Source: an uncultured Pelagibacteraceae bacterium
GTDB lineage: Bacteria > Pseudomonadota > Alphaproteobacteria > Pelagibacterales > Pelagibacteraceae
NCBI GenBank assembly: GCA_902590845.1
Contig: CACIYJ010000001.1
Coordinates: 1-64,000, forward strand
Direction of reading: 5' to 3'
DNA: 64,000 nt
Shown here: positions 35,514 through 44,522 of the stretch, piece by piece
Layout: each line of letters starts with the position of its first letter
Numbering within the stretch: position 1 is the first letter of the stretch
Position numbers and translations under genes: made by a program
The notes under the pieces: model-generated
Told to the model about the DNA's origin: nothing
What the model saw: only the letters and a program-made list of their open reading frames with translations
Database searches by the model: none

Positions 35514-36605
35514 TTATTTTTCAGCAATTACAAATTGAATTCCAAGCCAGCGCCAAAAACCGTCATCTTCCCTCAAGGAACAGTTGATTCGTCCTCGTTC
35601 TCCAATAAATTTTTCGCTAATTTTTATTTCTAAAGTATTTTTTTCAAGAAAAGAGATTTTAGAATTTCTCCATTTGTTACCTTCATTTGAAAAACATGTA
35701 ATTTGTTCTAGATTATTTATATTTTCTTTAAAAAAAATTTTAACATTTGGTGGATTTTTAGACTGCAATAAATATTTATCTTCTGGGATAATTTTTTTAT
35801 ATTTAAATGGCAGTGTTTTCATTAAAGTTTTAAATCTAATCAATTCTCCATATTTTTCATTTATTGGAAATCTTGGCAATTCCCATAAATCTTTTGTTTC
35901 ATCAATTACACCTGAATGTTGACCAAATGCATAATTAAAACCGAGTTCTTTAATTATTTTTTTAAATTCGAAGCTATATTCACCAAATGGATAAGAAAAG
36001 AAACTTGAATTTCTTCCAAGTTTTTCATTAAAAATTTTAATTGATTTTAAAATATCATTTTTAATTACTTCTGGACTTTCATCCACAAGGTACTCATGTG
36101 AGTGGCTATGATTCCCAATTTCCACATGATCAGTGTTATGTAATTCAAGAATCTGATCCCAATTCATATAATTAAAAGAGCCAACTTCTCTGGTATTTAC
36201 AAATAAAATAAAAGGTATTTTCTTTTTTTTCAAAATTGGCCAAGCATTTTGATAAAATGATAATAGACCATCGTCTATTGTTAATAAAATTTTCCTTTCC
36301 TTTTTATTTTGGGAAAGATTTTCTTTAAAATTTTTTGGATCAATAAATTGGATATTTTCATTTTCAATTATTTTCAGTTGTTCTTTAAATATCTCTAACT
36401 GTATATTTGTTGATGGATATTTGCTTTCATTAAATCTGTGATACATTATTGTTATTAGGCCGTAATCATCAAAAGCTTTTGCAAATAAAGTGGAATATGA
36501 TTTGTTTTGAGGAAATAAAAAAATTATAAATATAAATATGATAAAAGATTTTTTAATAATAAATTGCACAGGCAAAAATGACAAAATTGGTTTAAAAATA
36601 AACAA
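35514..36605 (-). CDS. Polysaccharide deacetylase family protein (NodB domain)
   Basis: 363 aa. An N-terminal hydrophobic segment (KKSFIIFIFIIFLFP) acts as signal or anchor. NodB signatures: ITIMYHRF, ILLTIDDGLLSFYQNAWPIL (T-x-D-D-G) and EIGNHSHSHEYL (H-S-x-x-H), then FFSYPFGEYS. The C-terminal 80 residues are a beta-rich unknown region. It may deacetylate peptidoglycan or surface polysaccharide. The only ATG is at 36605, so its coding region overlaps divergent tsaB by 68 bp; a non-ATG start further in cannot be excluded. Confidence 0.82.
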   Translation of the reverse strand: MFIFKPILSFLPVQFIIKKSFIIFIFIIFLFPQNKSYSTLFAKAFDDYGLITIMYHRFNESKYPSTNIQLEIFKEQLKIIENENIQFIDPKNFKENLSQNKKERKILLTIDDGLLSFYQNAWPILKKKKIPFILFVNTREVGSFNYMNWDQILELHNTDHVEIGNHSHSHEYLVDESPEVIKNDILKSIKIFNEKLGRNSSFFSYPFGEYSFEFKKIIKELGFNYAFGQHSGVIDETKDLWELPRFPINEKYGELIRFKTLMKTLPFKYKKIIPEDKYLLQSKNPPNVKIFFKENINNLEQITCFSNEGNKWRNSKISFLEKNTLEIKISEKFIGERGRINCSLREDDGFWRWLGIQFVIAEK

Positions 36606-36921
36606 TAATTTTTTTATTCATACTTTTCAAACAAAAATTAAAAATAATGAAATATTAGTCTCAACCATATTAAATTTAACCAATAAGCACAAAGCAAATA
36701 TTGATAAAGATTTTACAGTTCTTGTAAATAATGGCCCTGGTAGCTTTTCAACTATACGAGTAGCTTTGGCAGCAGCAAAAGGAATTAAAATATCAAATAA
36801 TGTAAAGCTATTTGGGTTTAAGGATGAAGATTTACCTCAATTTAACCTTGAAAATATTGAAGTTTTAATAAATAAAAATTTAATAGAAAACAAATTGATA
36901 AAACCATTATATTTAAGTTAA
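36538..36921 (+). CDS. tsaB: Shortened TsaB-like tRNA threonylcarbamoyladenosine synthesis protein
   Basis: 127 aa against the usual 200-230. The N-terminal ASKHA strand FLIINCTGKNDKIGL and the TsaB motif VNNGPGSFSTIRVALAAAKG (family G-P-G-S-F-T-G-L-R) are clear. The C-terminal ending KPLYLS resembles the normal TsaB end (P-x-Y-L-R), so the loss looks internal rather than terminal. TsaB dimerises with TsaD for t6A37 synthesis; the N-terminal lobe makes that interface. rimI, which often follows tsaB, is absent; fur starts 11 bp later. Confidence 0.75.
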   Translation: MIKDFLIINCTGKNDKIGLKINNNFFIHTFQTKIKNNEILVSTILNLTNKHKANIDKDFTVLVNNGPGSFSTIRVALAAAKGIKISNNVKLFGFKDEDLPQFNLENIEVLINKNLIENKLIKPLYLS

Positions 36922-36932
36922 ATTAATAAATT

Positions 36933-37358
36933 ATGAACGCCATTGAAGAGAAATGTAAATTAAAAGGAGTTAGGCTTACTGATCAAAGAAAAATTATAGC
37001 TCAGGTCATGTCAAACTCTAAGCAAAAGTATGGTGCAAAAGATCATCCTGATGTTGATGAATTGCACAAAAGAGTTACTGAGATTGATGATAAAATTAGC
37101 ATCGCAACAGTTTATAGAACTGTGAAATTATTTGAAGAGTCAGGCATTGTTGAGAAACATGATTTTAAAGGTGGAAAAGCACGATACGAACAATCGCCCG
37201 ATGAACATCATGATCATTTAATAGATATTAATAGTGGCGAGATAATAGAATTTGTAGATAAAGATATAGAAAAACTACAAGATCAAGTTGCAAAAAAATT
37301 AGGCTATAAGCTTGTTGATCACAAATTAGAACTTTACGGTTCAAAAATTAAAAAATAA
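36933..37358 (+). CDS. fur: Fur-family metalloregulator
   Basis: 141 aa. Winged helix with GVRLTDQRKIIAQVM and SIATVYRTVKLFEESGIV (recognition helix), then the metal-binding and dimer part SPDEHHDHLIDINSGEIIEF. The C-terminal C-x-x-C pairs seen in some Fur proteins are absent. In alphaproteobacteria the protein at this locus (before miaB) is the Fur/Mur type responding to Fe or Mn. Targets cannot be told from the window; katG and fab upstream regions show no convincing Fur box. Confidence 0.92.
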   Translation: MNAIEEKCKLKGVRLTDQRKIIAQVMSNSKQKYGAKDHPDVDELHKRVTEIDDKISIATVYRTVKLFEESGIVEKHDFKGGKARYEQSPDEHHDHLIDINSGEIIEFVDKDIEKLQDQVAKKLGYKLVDHKLELYGSKIKK

Positions 37359-37359
37359 A

Positions 37360-38694
37360 TTGTCAAAAAAAATATTTATCAAAACATTGGGTTGTCAAAT
37401 GAACGAATACGACAGTAATCGTATTTTAGATTTAACAAAAAAGATCAATTATACTTCAACTAAAAATATTAAAGAAGCAGATTGCTATGTTCTTAATACT
37501 TGTCACATAAGAGAGAAAGCTACAGATAAAGTTTATCACGATATAGGTAGAGTTAAGAAAGAATTTAGATATAAGAAAAAACCAATCGTATTAATTGCTG
37601 GTTGCGTAGCTCAAGCAGAAGGCGAAATATTATTAGAAAAAGAAAAATACATAGATGCAGTAGTTGGTCCGCAATCATACCATGAGATCAATAAGATAAT
37701 TTTGAATATAAGAAATAAAGATAAAAAGATTAATTCAACTGAATTTGAAGTTATAGAAAAATTTGATCAACTTAATTTAGTTAAAAATTCTAATAGTAAA
37801 ATTTCATCTTTTTTAACCATTCAAGAAGGATGTGATAAATTTTGTAAATTTTGCGTTGTTCCCTATACTAGAGGGCCAGAATATTCTAGATCGTTTTCAG
37901 AAATTATATCTGAAGCGAAACAACTTGTTAATAATGGGTCGCGAGAAATTATTTTATTAGGACAAAATGTAAATGCTTATAATTTCAAAAATAAAAGACT
38001 TTCAGATCTATTGTATTTACTTAGCGAAATTAAAAATTTAGAAAGAATAAGATATACCACCTCTCATCCAAAAGATTTTACATCTGATTTAATCGAAGCA
38101 CATGGTAAATGTAAAAAATTGATGCCGCTTTTGCATTTACCTGTTCAGAGCGGATCAACAAAAATTTTAAAAAGTATGAATAGAGATCATACTATAAAGA
38201 AGTATCTAGAAATCATCGAAAGACTTAAAGAAAAAAAATCATCTATAAAATTTTCTAGCGATTTTATAATTGCTTATCCGGGCGAAACTGAAGATGATTT
38301 TAAAAAAACAATATCATTAGTGAAAAAAGTAGGATTTATTAATTCATATTCATTCATCTTTAGTGCAAGACCTGGAACGCCAGCAGCAAATTTGAGAGAA
38401 ATAGATTCCAAAATCGCCAAAGAGAGATTATTTTTTTTTCAAAACACTGCTAATGAAATAAAGAAAAATTATAGGAAAAAACTTATTAATTTAACAGCTA
38501 GAGTATTATTCGAGAATAAAGTCAAAAATGAGAGTAAATTTTTTGGTAGAGATGAATATTTTAATTCAGTTATTGTAAATAGTAGTGAAGATTTAAATGG
38601 AAAAATTAAAAATGTAAAAATTAATCAGTGCAATCAAAATACTTTATTCGGTGAAGTTATTTTAGATACAGAACACAAGGAGTATGCTGCATAA
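37360..38694 (+). CDS. miaB: tRNA-2-methylthio-N6-dimethylallyladenosine synthase MiaB
   Basis: 444 aa. Methylthiotransferase domain with three cysteines (TLGCQMNEYDS, NTCHIREKA, IAGCVAQAEG), radical SAM C-x-x-x-C-x-x-C in EGCDKFCKFCVVPYTRG, and a C-terminal TRAM domain. It methylthiolates i6A37 in tRNAs. The start is TTG at 37360, 1 bp after the fur stop; an ATG further in would remove the first cluster cysteine, so TTG is the supported start. Confidence 0.97.
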   Translation: MSKKIFIKTLGCQMNEYDSNRILDLTKKINYTSTKNIKEADCYVLNTCHIREKATDKVYHDIGRVKKEFRYKKKPIVLIAGCVAQAEGEILLEKEKYIDAVVGPQSYHEINKIILNIRNKDKKINSTEFEVIEKFDQLNLVKNSNSKISSFLTIQEGCDKFCKFCVVPYTRGPEYSRSFSEIISEAKQLVNNGSREIILLGQNVNAYNFKNKRLSDLLYLLSEIKNLERIRYTTSHPKDFTSDLIEAHGKCKKLMPLLHLPVQSGSTKILKSMNRDHTIKKYLEIIERLKEKKSSIKFSSDFIIAYPGETEDDFKKTISLVKKVGFINSYSFIFSARPGTPAANLREIDSKIAKERLFFFQNTANEIKKNYRKKLINLTARVLFENKVKNESKFFGRDEYFNSVIVNSSEDLNGKIKNVKINQCNQNTLFGEVILDTEHKEYAA

Positions 38695-38699
38695 AATTT

Positions 38700-39704
38700 A
38701 TGTCAGAGATAAGTAAATTAGAACAAAGTTTGATTATTAAAAAAATAGACTCAGAAACAGTTAACATTCAAATAACTAATAATGAAATGTTGATGTCAAT
38801 TGTTGGTGAATTTAATCAAAATTTAAAAGAATTGGAGAAATTAACTAATACAAATATATTTTTTAGAGGAAATTCAATTACTTGCAAAGGAAAAGAAGAA
38901 AATTTGAAAGATTTTTCTGAGGCAATTAAATTTTTAATTGATAAATATCTTTTGACTAATCTCATTGAAAAAGGCGATATAATGCTATCAGTTAAAAAAA
39001 ATATGAAACTCGAAGAATCAAACGTACAGTCATTTAAACAATTAATCAAAACACCTCGAAGATCAGTTATAGCAAGATCTAAAAAACAGTCTGATTATAT
39101 AAAAGCACTCAAAGAAAATGATATTGTAATGTCACTTGGGCCAGCTGGAACAGGAAAGAGTTTTTTAGCAGTCTCTGTTGCAGTTGCTTTATTAATGGAG
39201 AAAAAAGTAGAGAGAGTAATTTTGTCAAGACCTGCTGTTGAAGCTGGAGAAAAATTAGGTTTTTTACCAGGAGATATGAAAGAGAAAGTTGATCCATACC
39301 TTAGACCGCTTTACGATGCTTTGTATGAATTATTTGGCTCGGATAAAATAGACAAAAAAATTGCAACTGGAGAAATTGAAATCGCTCCTCTTGCATTTAT
39401 GAGAGGGAGAACTTTAAAGAATTGTTTTGCAATATTAGACGAGGCACAAAATGCAACAGAAACTCAAATTAAAATGTTCTTAACTAGAATTGGTGAAAAT
39501 TCTAAATTGGTTGTTAATGGCGATCCATCTCAAATAGATTTAATTAATAAATCACAATCTGGTCTTATAAAATCAAAGAACATTCTAAAAGATTTGAAGG
39601 AGATTAAGATTATAGAATTTGATCATACTGACGTTGTAAGACATCCGTTGGTCTCAAAGATTATTCGGGCTTATCAAAAAAAAAGCACTGATGATAAAAG
39701 TTAA
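38700..39704 (+). CDS. PhoH-like ATPase (YbeZ/PhoL)
   Basis: 334 aa. N-terminal KH-like domain (residues 1-95) followed by the PhoH ATPase: MSLGPAGTGKSFLAVSVAVA (Walker A), VILSRPAVEAGEKLGFLPGD, FMRGRTLKNCFAILDEAQNA (Walker B) and LVVNGDPSQIDL. It is an RNA-related helicase-type ATPase functionally associated with YbeY, encoded immediately downstream with a 14-bp overlap. Gene order miaB-phoH-ybeY-lnt is conserved in proteobacteria. Confidence 0.96.
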   Translation: MSEISKLEQSLIIKKIDSETVNIQITNNEMLMSIVGEFNQNLKELEKLTNTNIFFRGNSITCKGKEENLKDFSEAIKFLIDKYLLTNLIEKGDIMLSVKKNMKLEESNVQSFKQLIKTPRRSVIARSKKQSDYIKALKENDIVMSLGPAGTGKSFLAVSVAVALLMEKKVERVILSRPAVEAGEKLGFLPGDMKEKVDPYLRPLYDALYELFGSDKIDKKIATGEIEIAPLAFMRGRTLKNCFAILDEAQNATETQIKMFLTRIGENSKLVVNGDPSQIDLINKSQSGLIKSKNILKDLKEIKIIEFDHTDVVRHPLVSKIIRAYQKKSTDDKS

Positions 39705-40155
39705 TGTAATTCTAAATAACATTATTTGGAAAAAATATTTAAAAAATCCACATAGTTTTATTGATAAGAAAATACAGTTACTCAATAAAAAAAATAAACT
39801 ATATAAAAATAATACTTTGATATGTTCTTTACTTTTATCAGAAACAAAGGAAATAAAAAAATTAAATAAAAAATTTAGGAAGAAAAATAAATCTACAGAT
39901 GTATTATCTTTTCCTTTTCATGAAAAAAATCGGTTAGATAGAAAAATTAAGAAAGAAAAAGAAATTTATCTAGGAGATATAATTGTTAATCTAAATAAGA
40001 TCAAAAACAAGAATAATAAAATTAAATTCAAGGAAGAATTAAATAAACTTTGGATACATGGTTTATTACATTTATTAGGGTACGATCACAAATCAAATAC
40101 AAAATATTTGCAAATGCAAAAGCTAGAAAACAAATTTTCTTATTTAATTAAATAA
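39691..40155 (+). CDS. ybeY: Endoribonuclease YbeY
   Basis: 154 aa. The zinc-binding motif H-x3-H-x5-H is present as IHGLLHLLGYDHKS. Upstream conserved blocks are KKLNKKFRKKNKSTDVLSFP and YLGDIIVNL. YbeY takes part in 16S rRNA 3' maturation and ribosome quality control. The usual ybeX/corC gene between ybeY and lnt is not here; lnt starts 1 bp after the stop. Confidence 0.95.
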   Translation: MIKVNVILNNIIWKKYLKNPHSFIDKKIQLLNKKNKLYKNNTLICSLLLSETKEIKKLNKKFRKKNKSTDVLSFPFHEKNRLDRKIKKEKEIYLGDIIVNLNKIKNKNNKIKFKEELNKLWIHGLLHLLGYDHKSNTKYLQMQKLENKFSYLIK

Positions 40156-40156
40156 A

Positions 40157-41707
40157 ATGCTCAATCAGATTCTTAACAGCAGAACAATATTAGTTTTTAT
40201 AATACCTTTTTTTCTTGGACTATTATCTGTTTTATCTTTTCAGCCTTTTAATATTACACTAATTAACTTTTTAATAATTCCGATTTTTTTTTTAATATTA
40301 AGCAACATTAATAAGCGCTCAAAAAACAAATATAGAAAAAAACCTTATTTAAAAAATCTTTTTTTTGCTGGATATTTTTTTGGTATAGGTTTTTTTCTTT
40401 CAGGAACATATTGGATCTCTTATTCACTTACATTTGATGAAAATTTAAAAATATTAATACCTTTTTCGATAATACTGATTCCTTTATCTCTAGGACTTTT
40501 TTTTGGTTTTGCATCTTTATTTTCAGGACCTTTTATAAAAAACAATTATTCTTCTTTTTTTTTATTTTGTTTAATTTTTTCTTTTATAGATTATTTAAGA
40601 GGAAATATCTTATCTGGTTTTCCGTGGAACTTATGGTCTTACTCATGGTCATGGTTAGTTGAAATAATTCAGGTTTTAAATCCTATTGGACTTTACGCTT
40701 TTAATTCAATCTCAATAGCTTTTTTTTGTTCTCCTGTAATATTATTTTTTAACAATAAGTACAAATACTTTATTTTTTCAATTTTTTTATTAATATTTTT
40801 TTCATTTTATATTTTTGGATCTTACAAGATTAATTATGATCAAGAGATGGCAAGAGGTATCAAAAAAACCGTATATGTAAAGATAATATCTCCTAATTTT
40901 GATATGAGATATATTCATAGTGATAAGGAAGTTAAGGAAACAATTAAAAAAATTGTAAGGTATAGCGATCCTAACCCGAATAAAGAAACTATTTTTATAT
41001 GGCCGGAAGGAATATTTGCCGGAATTTATTTTGAAGATTTGAAAAAATTTTCAAATATTTTTAATAAAAGTTTTTCTAAAAAACACCTGTTAATTTTTGG
41101 AATAAATACCCAAAATAACTCTTCAAATGAATTTTATAATAGCCTTATAGCTTCCAATAATAATCTTGAGGTGCTTTATAAATACGATAAGAAAAAACTT
41201 GTTCCTTTTGGAGAGTTTATTCCTTTTAATGATTTATCTGAAAAATTTGGATTAAAAAAAATCACTCAGGGGTATGGTTCTTTTTCAAAAGGAAAAAAAC
41301 AAAAAAATTTCATATTAAATGACTTAAATATTCTTCCTTTAATATGTTATGAAATAATTTTTCCAAAGCTCACACAATTTTCTGATAAAAAAACTAATAT
41401 GATTGTGAATATTTCCGAGGATGCATGGTTTGGCAATTCCATAGGACCTCACCAACATTTTACTAAAGCGATTTTTAGATCTATAGAAAATAATACTTAT
41501 TTGGCAAGATCAGCAAATAAAGGTATTAGCGCTTTTATTAACAATAATGGTAAAACAATAAAAAGATTAGAACCAAATGAAACTGGCAATATAGAATTAG
41601 ATGTACCATTAATTAACAATAATTTTAAAAATAAAAATGATTTGATATTTTTTGTTCTTTTATTTACATATCTATCTATCTTTTTAATTTTTAAAAATAA
41701 AAACTGA
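40157..41707 (+). CDS. lnt: Apolipoprotein N-acyltransferase Lnt
   Basis: 516 aa. Six to eight hydrophobic helices at the N-terminus with [12 protein letters not shown] (conserved W/P-rich loop), then the nitrilase-like periplasmic domain with catalytic Glu in IWPEGIFAG, Lys in [13 protein letters not shown] and Cys in [12 protein letters not shown] last C-terminal helix ([17 protein letters not shown]) re-enters the membrane. It adds the third acyl chain to lipoproteins such as LptE and DolP encoded in this window. Stop overlaps the metK ATG by one base. Confidence 0.96.
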   Translation: MLNQILNSRTILVFIIPFFLGLLSVLSFQPFNITLINFLIIPIFFLILSNINKRSKNKYRKKPYLKNLFFAGYFFGIGFFLSGTYWISYSLTFDENLKILIPFSIILIPLSLGLFFGFASLFSGPFIKNNYSSFFLFCLIFSFIDYLRGNILSGFPWNLWSYSWSWLVEIIQVLNPIGLYAFNSISIAFFCSPVILFFNNKYKYFIFSIFLLIFFSFYIFGSYKINYDQEMARGIKKTVYVKIISPNFDMRYIHSDKEVKETIKKIVRYSDPNPNKETIFIWPEGIFAGIYFEDLKKFSNIFNKSFSKKHLLIFGINTQNNSSNEFYNSLIASNNNLEVLYKYDKKKLVPFGEFIPFNDLSEKFGLKKITQGYGSFSKGKKQKNFILNDLNILPLICYEIIFPKLTQFSDKKTNMIVNISEDAWFGNSIGPHQHFTKAIFRSIENNTYLARSANKGISAFINNNGKTIKRLEPNETGNIELDVPLINNNFKNKNDLIFFVLLFTYLSIFLIFKNKN

Positions 41708-42870
41708 TGCAAAATAATAAATATTTATTTACTAGTGAGTCTGTATCTGAAGGTCACCCGGATAAAGTCTGTGATAGAATCTCAGATATGGTTGTTGATT
41801 CTTATTTATCTCGCGACCCATTCTCTCGTGTGGCTTGTGAAACTCTTACTACAACTAATAAAGTAGTATTAGCTGGAGAGATTAGAGGTCCAAAAATAGA
41901 AAAGGAAGAAATTATAAAAAAAGTTAGAGACTGCGTTAAGGATATTGGTTACGATCAAAAAGGATTTAGTTGGAAGACAGCCAATATCGAAACATTTTTG
42001 CATGAACAATCTGCAGATATAGCAATGGGCGTTGATTCTAAAGACAATAAAGATGAGGGCGCAGGTGATCAAGGTATTATGTTTGGTTATGCATGCAAGG
42101 AAACAGATGATTTAATGCCAGCTCCAATTCATTTTTCTCATAAAATTTTAAGGTTAATGGCTGAAGATAGAAAAAAAGGATCTTTGAAAGGAATAGAACC
42201 AGATTCTAAAAGCCAAGTTACGATGCTATACCAGGATAACAAACCAACAAAAGTTACATCAGTAGTAATATCAACACAACATTCAAAAGATTTAAATCAA
42301 GAGCAAGTTAAAAATTTAGTTTTGCCATACATTAAAAAATCTATACCAGAAAAATATCTTAAAGATTTAGATTCTAAAGAGATTTATATTAATCCAACAG
42401 GTCAATTTATAATAGGAGGGCCCGATGGAGATACTGGTTTAACTGGAAGAAAAATAATTGTGGACACTTATGGTGGAGCAGCTCCACATGGAGGAGGAGC
42501 TTTTTCTGGGAAAGATCCCACAAAAGTAGATAGATCAGCAGCTTATGCCGCAAGATACTTAGCTAAAAATATTGTATCGGCAGGTGTTTCTGAAAAATGT
42601 TTGATACAACTTGCTTATGCTATTGGAGTTTCAAAACCATTATCTATTTTTTTAAAACTTGCAGAAGGAGATGAAAATAAAGTAGAAAGTGTAAAAAAAA
42701 TTATTGACCAAAATTTTAATTTATCACCAAGAGGAATTAGAGAGATGTTAAAATTAAACAACCCTATATATGAAATTACATCGGCATACGGACATTTTGG
42801 AAGAAAACCATCAAATAAAGGTGAATTTAGTTGGGAAAAAACAGATAAAGCAGATTTATTTAAATTGTAA
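41707..42870 (+). CDS. metK: S-adenosylmethionine synthetase
   Basis: 387 aa. [20 protein letters not shown] (ATP site), [39 protein letters not shown] and [19 protein letters not shown] are the family signatures. It makes SAM for the several methyltransferases and radical SAM enzymes in this window. Because the start overlaps lnt, there is no room for a SAM riboswitch directly upstream. It is followed by a 94-bp gap that ends in a strong intrinsic terminator. Confidence 0.98.
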   Translation: MQNNKYLFTSESVSEGHPDKVCDRISDMVVDSYLSRDPFSRVACETLTTTNKVVLAGEIRGPKIEKEEIIKKVRDCVKDIGYDQKGFSWKTANIETFLHEQSADIAMGVDSKDNKDEGAGDQGIMFGYACKETDDLMPAPIHFSHKILRLMAEDRKKGSLKGIEPDSKSQVTMLYQDNKPTKVTSVVISTQHSKDLNQEQVKNLVLPYIKKSIPEKYLKDLDSKEIYINPTGQFIIGGPDGDTGLTGRKIIVDTYGGAAPHGGGAFSGKDPTKVDRSAAYAARYLAKNIVSAGVSEKCLIQLAYAIGVSKPLSIFLKLAEGDENKVESVKKIIDQNFNLSPRGIREMLKLNNPIYEITSAYGHFGRKPSNKGEFSWEKTDKADLFKL

Positions 42871-42923
42871 TCTTGAAAAAACCATAATTTTCAATTAAAA
42901 AAACTGTATAACTGGAGAATATC

Positions 42924-42950
42924 AAAATGGGCTTTAGCCCATTTTTTTTT
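42924..42950 (+). terminator. Intrinsic terminator between metK and nusA (possible attenuator)
   Basis: AAAATGGGCT and AGCCCATTTT pair perfectly (42924-42933 with 42936-42945), leaving a 2- to 4-nt loop, followed by T through 42950. The nusA RBS AGGAG begins at the next base (42951) and the ATG is at 42965. No convincing promoter is visible between the hairpin and nusA. Confidence 0.92.
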
Positions 42951-42964
42951 AGGAGTATTAAAAA

Positions 42965-44518
42965 ATGTTAAACAGAGGATTAGATAAACAAGAATTATTA
43001 AGAATCGTAGATGCGGTTGCTAATGAAAAATCGATTGATAAAGAACTTGTCATTGGTTCTATGGAGAGCGCCATTCAAAAAGCTGCCTTAACTAAATTTG
43101 GTAACGATAATAATATTGAAGTAGTAATAGATAGGGAAAGCGGTGATATTACAATTCACAAAGTTTTGGATATAGTGGAAAATATTGAAGATCCAGCAAG
43201 AGAAATTACTCTAGATGATGCAAAAAAAATAAAATCTAAAAATAATGATGAATTAAAAATTGGAGATAAAATTTTTGAAGAATTACCCCAAGTTGATTTT
43301 GGAAGAATTGCCGCTCAAAGTGCAAAACAAGTAATCAGCACTAGAGTAAGGGAGGCTGAAAAAAACAGACAGTACGAGGACTTTATTGATAAACAAGGAC
43401 AAATCTTAAGTGGAATTATTAAGCGACTTGAATATGGAAATGTTATTGTTGATTTAGGAAAAGCAGAAGGTGTTATCAAAAAAGACGAACTTATTCCAAG
43501 AGAGATTTTAAAAACTGGCGACAGAGTAAAAGCATATTGTTACGAAGTTAAGAAAGAAATTAAAGGTCACCAAATATTTTTATCGAGAGCACATCCACAA
43601 TTTCTCGCAAGATTATTTTTTCAAGAAGTTCCAGAAATTTATGAAGGAACAATAGAAATTAAATCTGTTGCGCGAGATCCTGGTAGTAGAGCTAAAATTT
43701 GTGTTTATTCACAAGATTCATCTATTGATCCAGTGGGAGCATGTGTAGGGATGAGAGGTAGTAGAGTTCAAACAATAGTTAATGAACTACATGGAGAAAA
43801 AATAGACATAATTAAATGGACAGAAGATTTACCTACTTTAATTTCAGAGTCTCTTTCACCAGCAGAAATTCAAAGAGTTTTGATAGATCAAGATAACAAA
43901 AGAATTGATATTATATTAACAGAAGAGAATTTAAGTAAGGCAATTGGTCGTAGAGGGCAGAATGTAAGATTGGCCTCAAAATTAACTAATTATGAAATTG
44001 ATATATTGACTGACAAAGAAGATTCAGAAAGAAGACAAGCTGAGTTTAAGGATAGAACAGAGACATTAATTAAGAATTTAGAAGTTGATGAGACATTAGG
44101 ACAACTTCTAGTATCAGAAGGCTTTCCAAGCGTTGAAGATATTGCTCAATCAACACCAGAAAATATTTCAAGAATAGATGCTATTGACGAAGATACAGCC
44201 AAAGAACTAATTAATAGATCAAAAGAAACGATGATCAAAGAAAAAGAAGCTGTTGCTCAAAAACTAAAAAAACTTGGTGTTGAAGAGTCATTGATTAATT
44301 TAAAAGGTATGACTCAAGGAATGCTTGTGATTTTAGGACAAAAAAATATTAAAAAATTAAGCGATTTTGCCGATTTATCTTCCGATGAATTAATTGGTGG
44401 ATTTGATGAAATAAAAGGAAAGAAAATTAGGATTGATGGATATTTGGAGGAGTTTTCTTTATCCAGAAAAGAAGCTGATGAATTAATTATGTCGGCTAGA
44501 GAGATTGTGTACAAGTAA
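42965..44518 (+). CDS. nusA: Transcription termination/antitermination factor NusA
   Basis: 517 aa. N-terminal RNAP-binding domain, S1 domain (GIIKRLEYGNVIVDLGKAEG), two KH domains (DPVGACVGMRGSRVQTIVNE and LSKAIGRRGQNVRLASKL) and two C-terminal acidic helical repeats (TLGQLLVSEGFPSVEDIAQ; MLVILGQKNIKKLSDFADL). It modulates pausing and termination. A good RBS (AGGAG) precedes the ATG. rimP, which normally precedes nusA, and ylxR, which normally follows, are both missing here. Confidence 0.97.
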   Translation: MLNRGLDKQELLRIVDAVANEKSIDKELVIGSMESAIQKAALTKFGNDNNIEVVIDRESGDITIHKVLDIVENIEDPAREITLDDAKKIKSKNNDELKIGDKIFEELPQVDFGRIAAQSAKQVISTRVREAEKNRQYEDFIDKQGQILSGIIKRLEYGNVIVDLGKAEGVIKKDELIPREILKTGDRVKAYCYEVKKEIKGHQIFLSRAHPQFLARLFFQEVPEIYEGTIEIKSVARDPGSRAKICVYSQDSSIDPVGACVGMRGSRVQTIVNELHGEKIDIIKWTEDLPTLISESLSPAEIQRVLIDQDNKRIDIILTEENLSKAIGRRGQNVRLASKLTNYEIDILTDKEDSERRQAEFKDRTETLIKNLEVDETLGQLLVSEGFPSVEDIAQSTPENISRIDAIDEDTAKELINRSKETMIKEKEAVAQKLKKLGVEESLINLKGMTQGMLVILGQKNIKKLSDFADLSSDELIGGFDEIKGKKIRIDGYLEEFSLSRKEADELIMSAREIVYK

Positions 44519-44522
44519 TGTT

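Noticed and set aside
41600..41707. SAM riboswitch before metK
   Set aside because: metK starts on the last base of the lnt stop codon and no structured leader is visible; the sequence upstream encodes the last Lnt helix.
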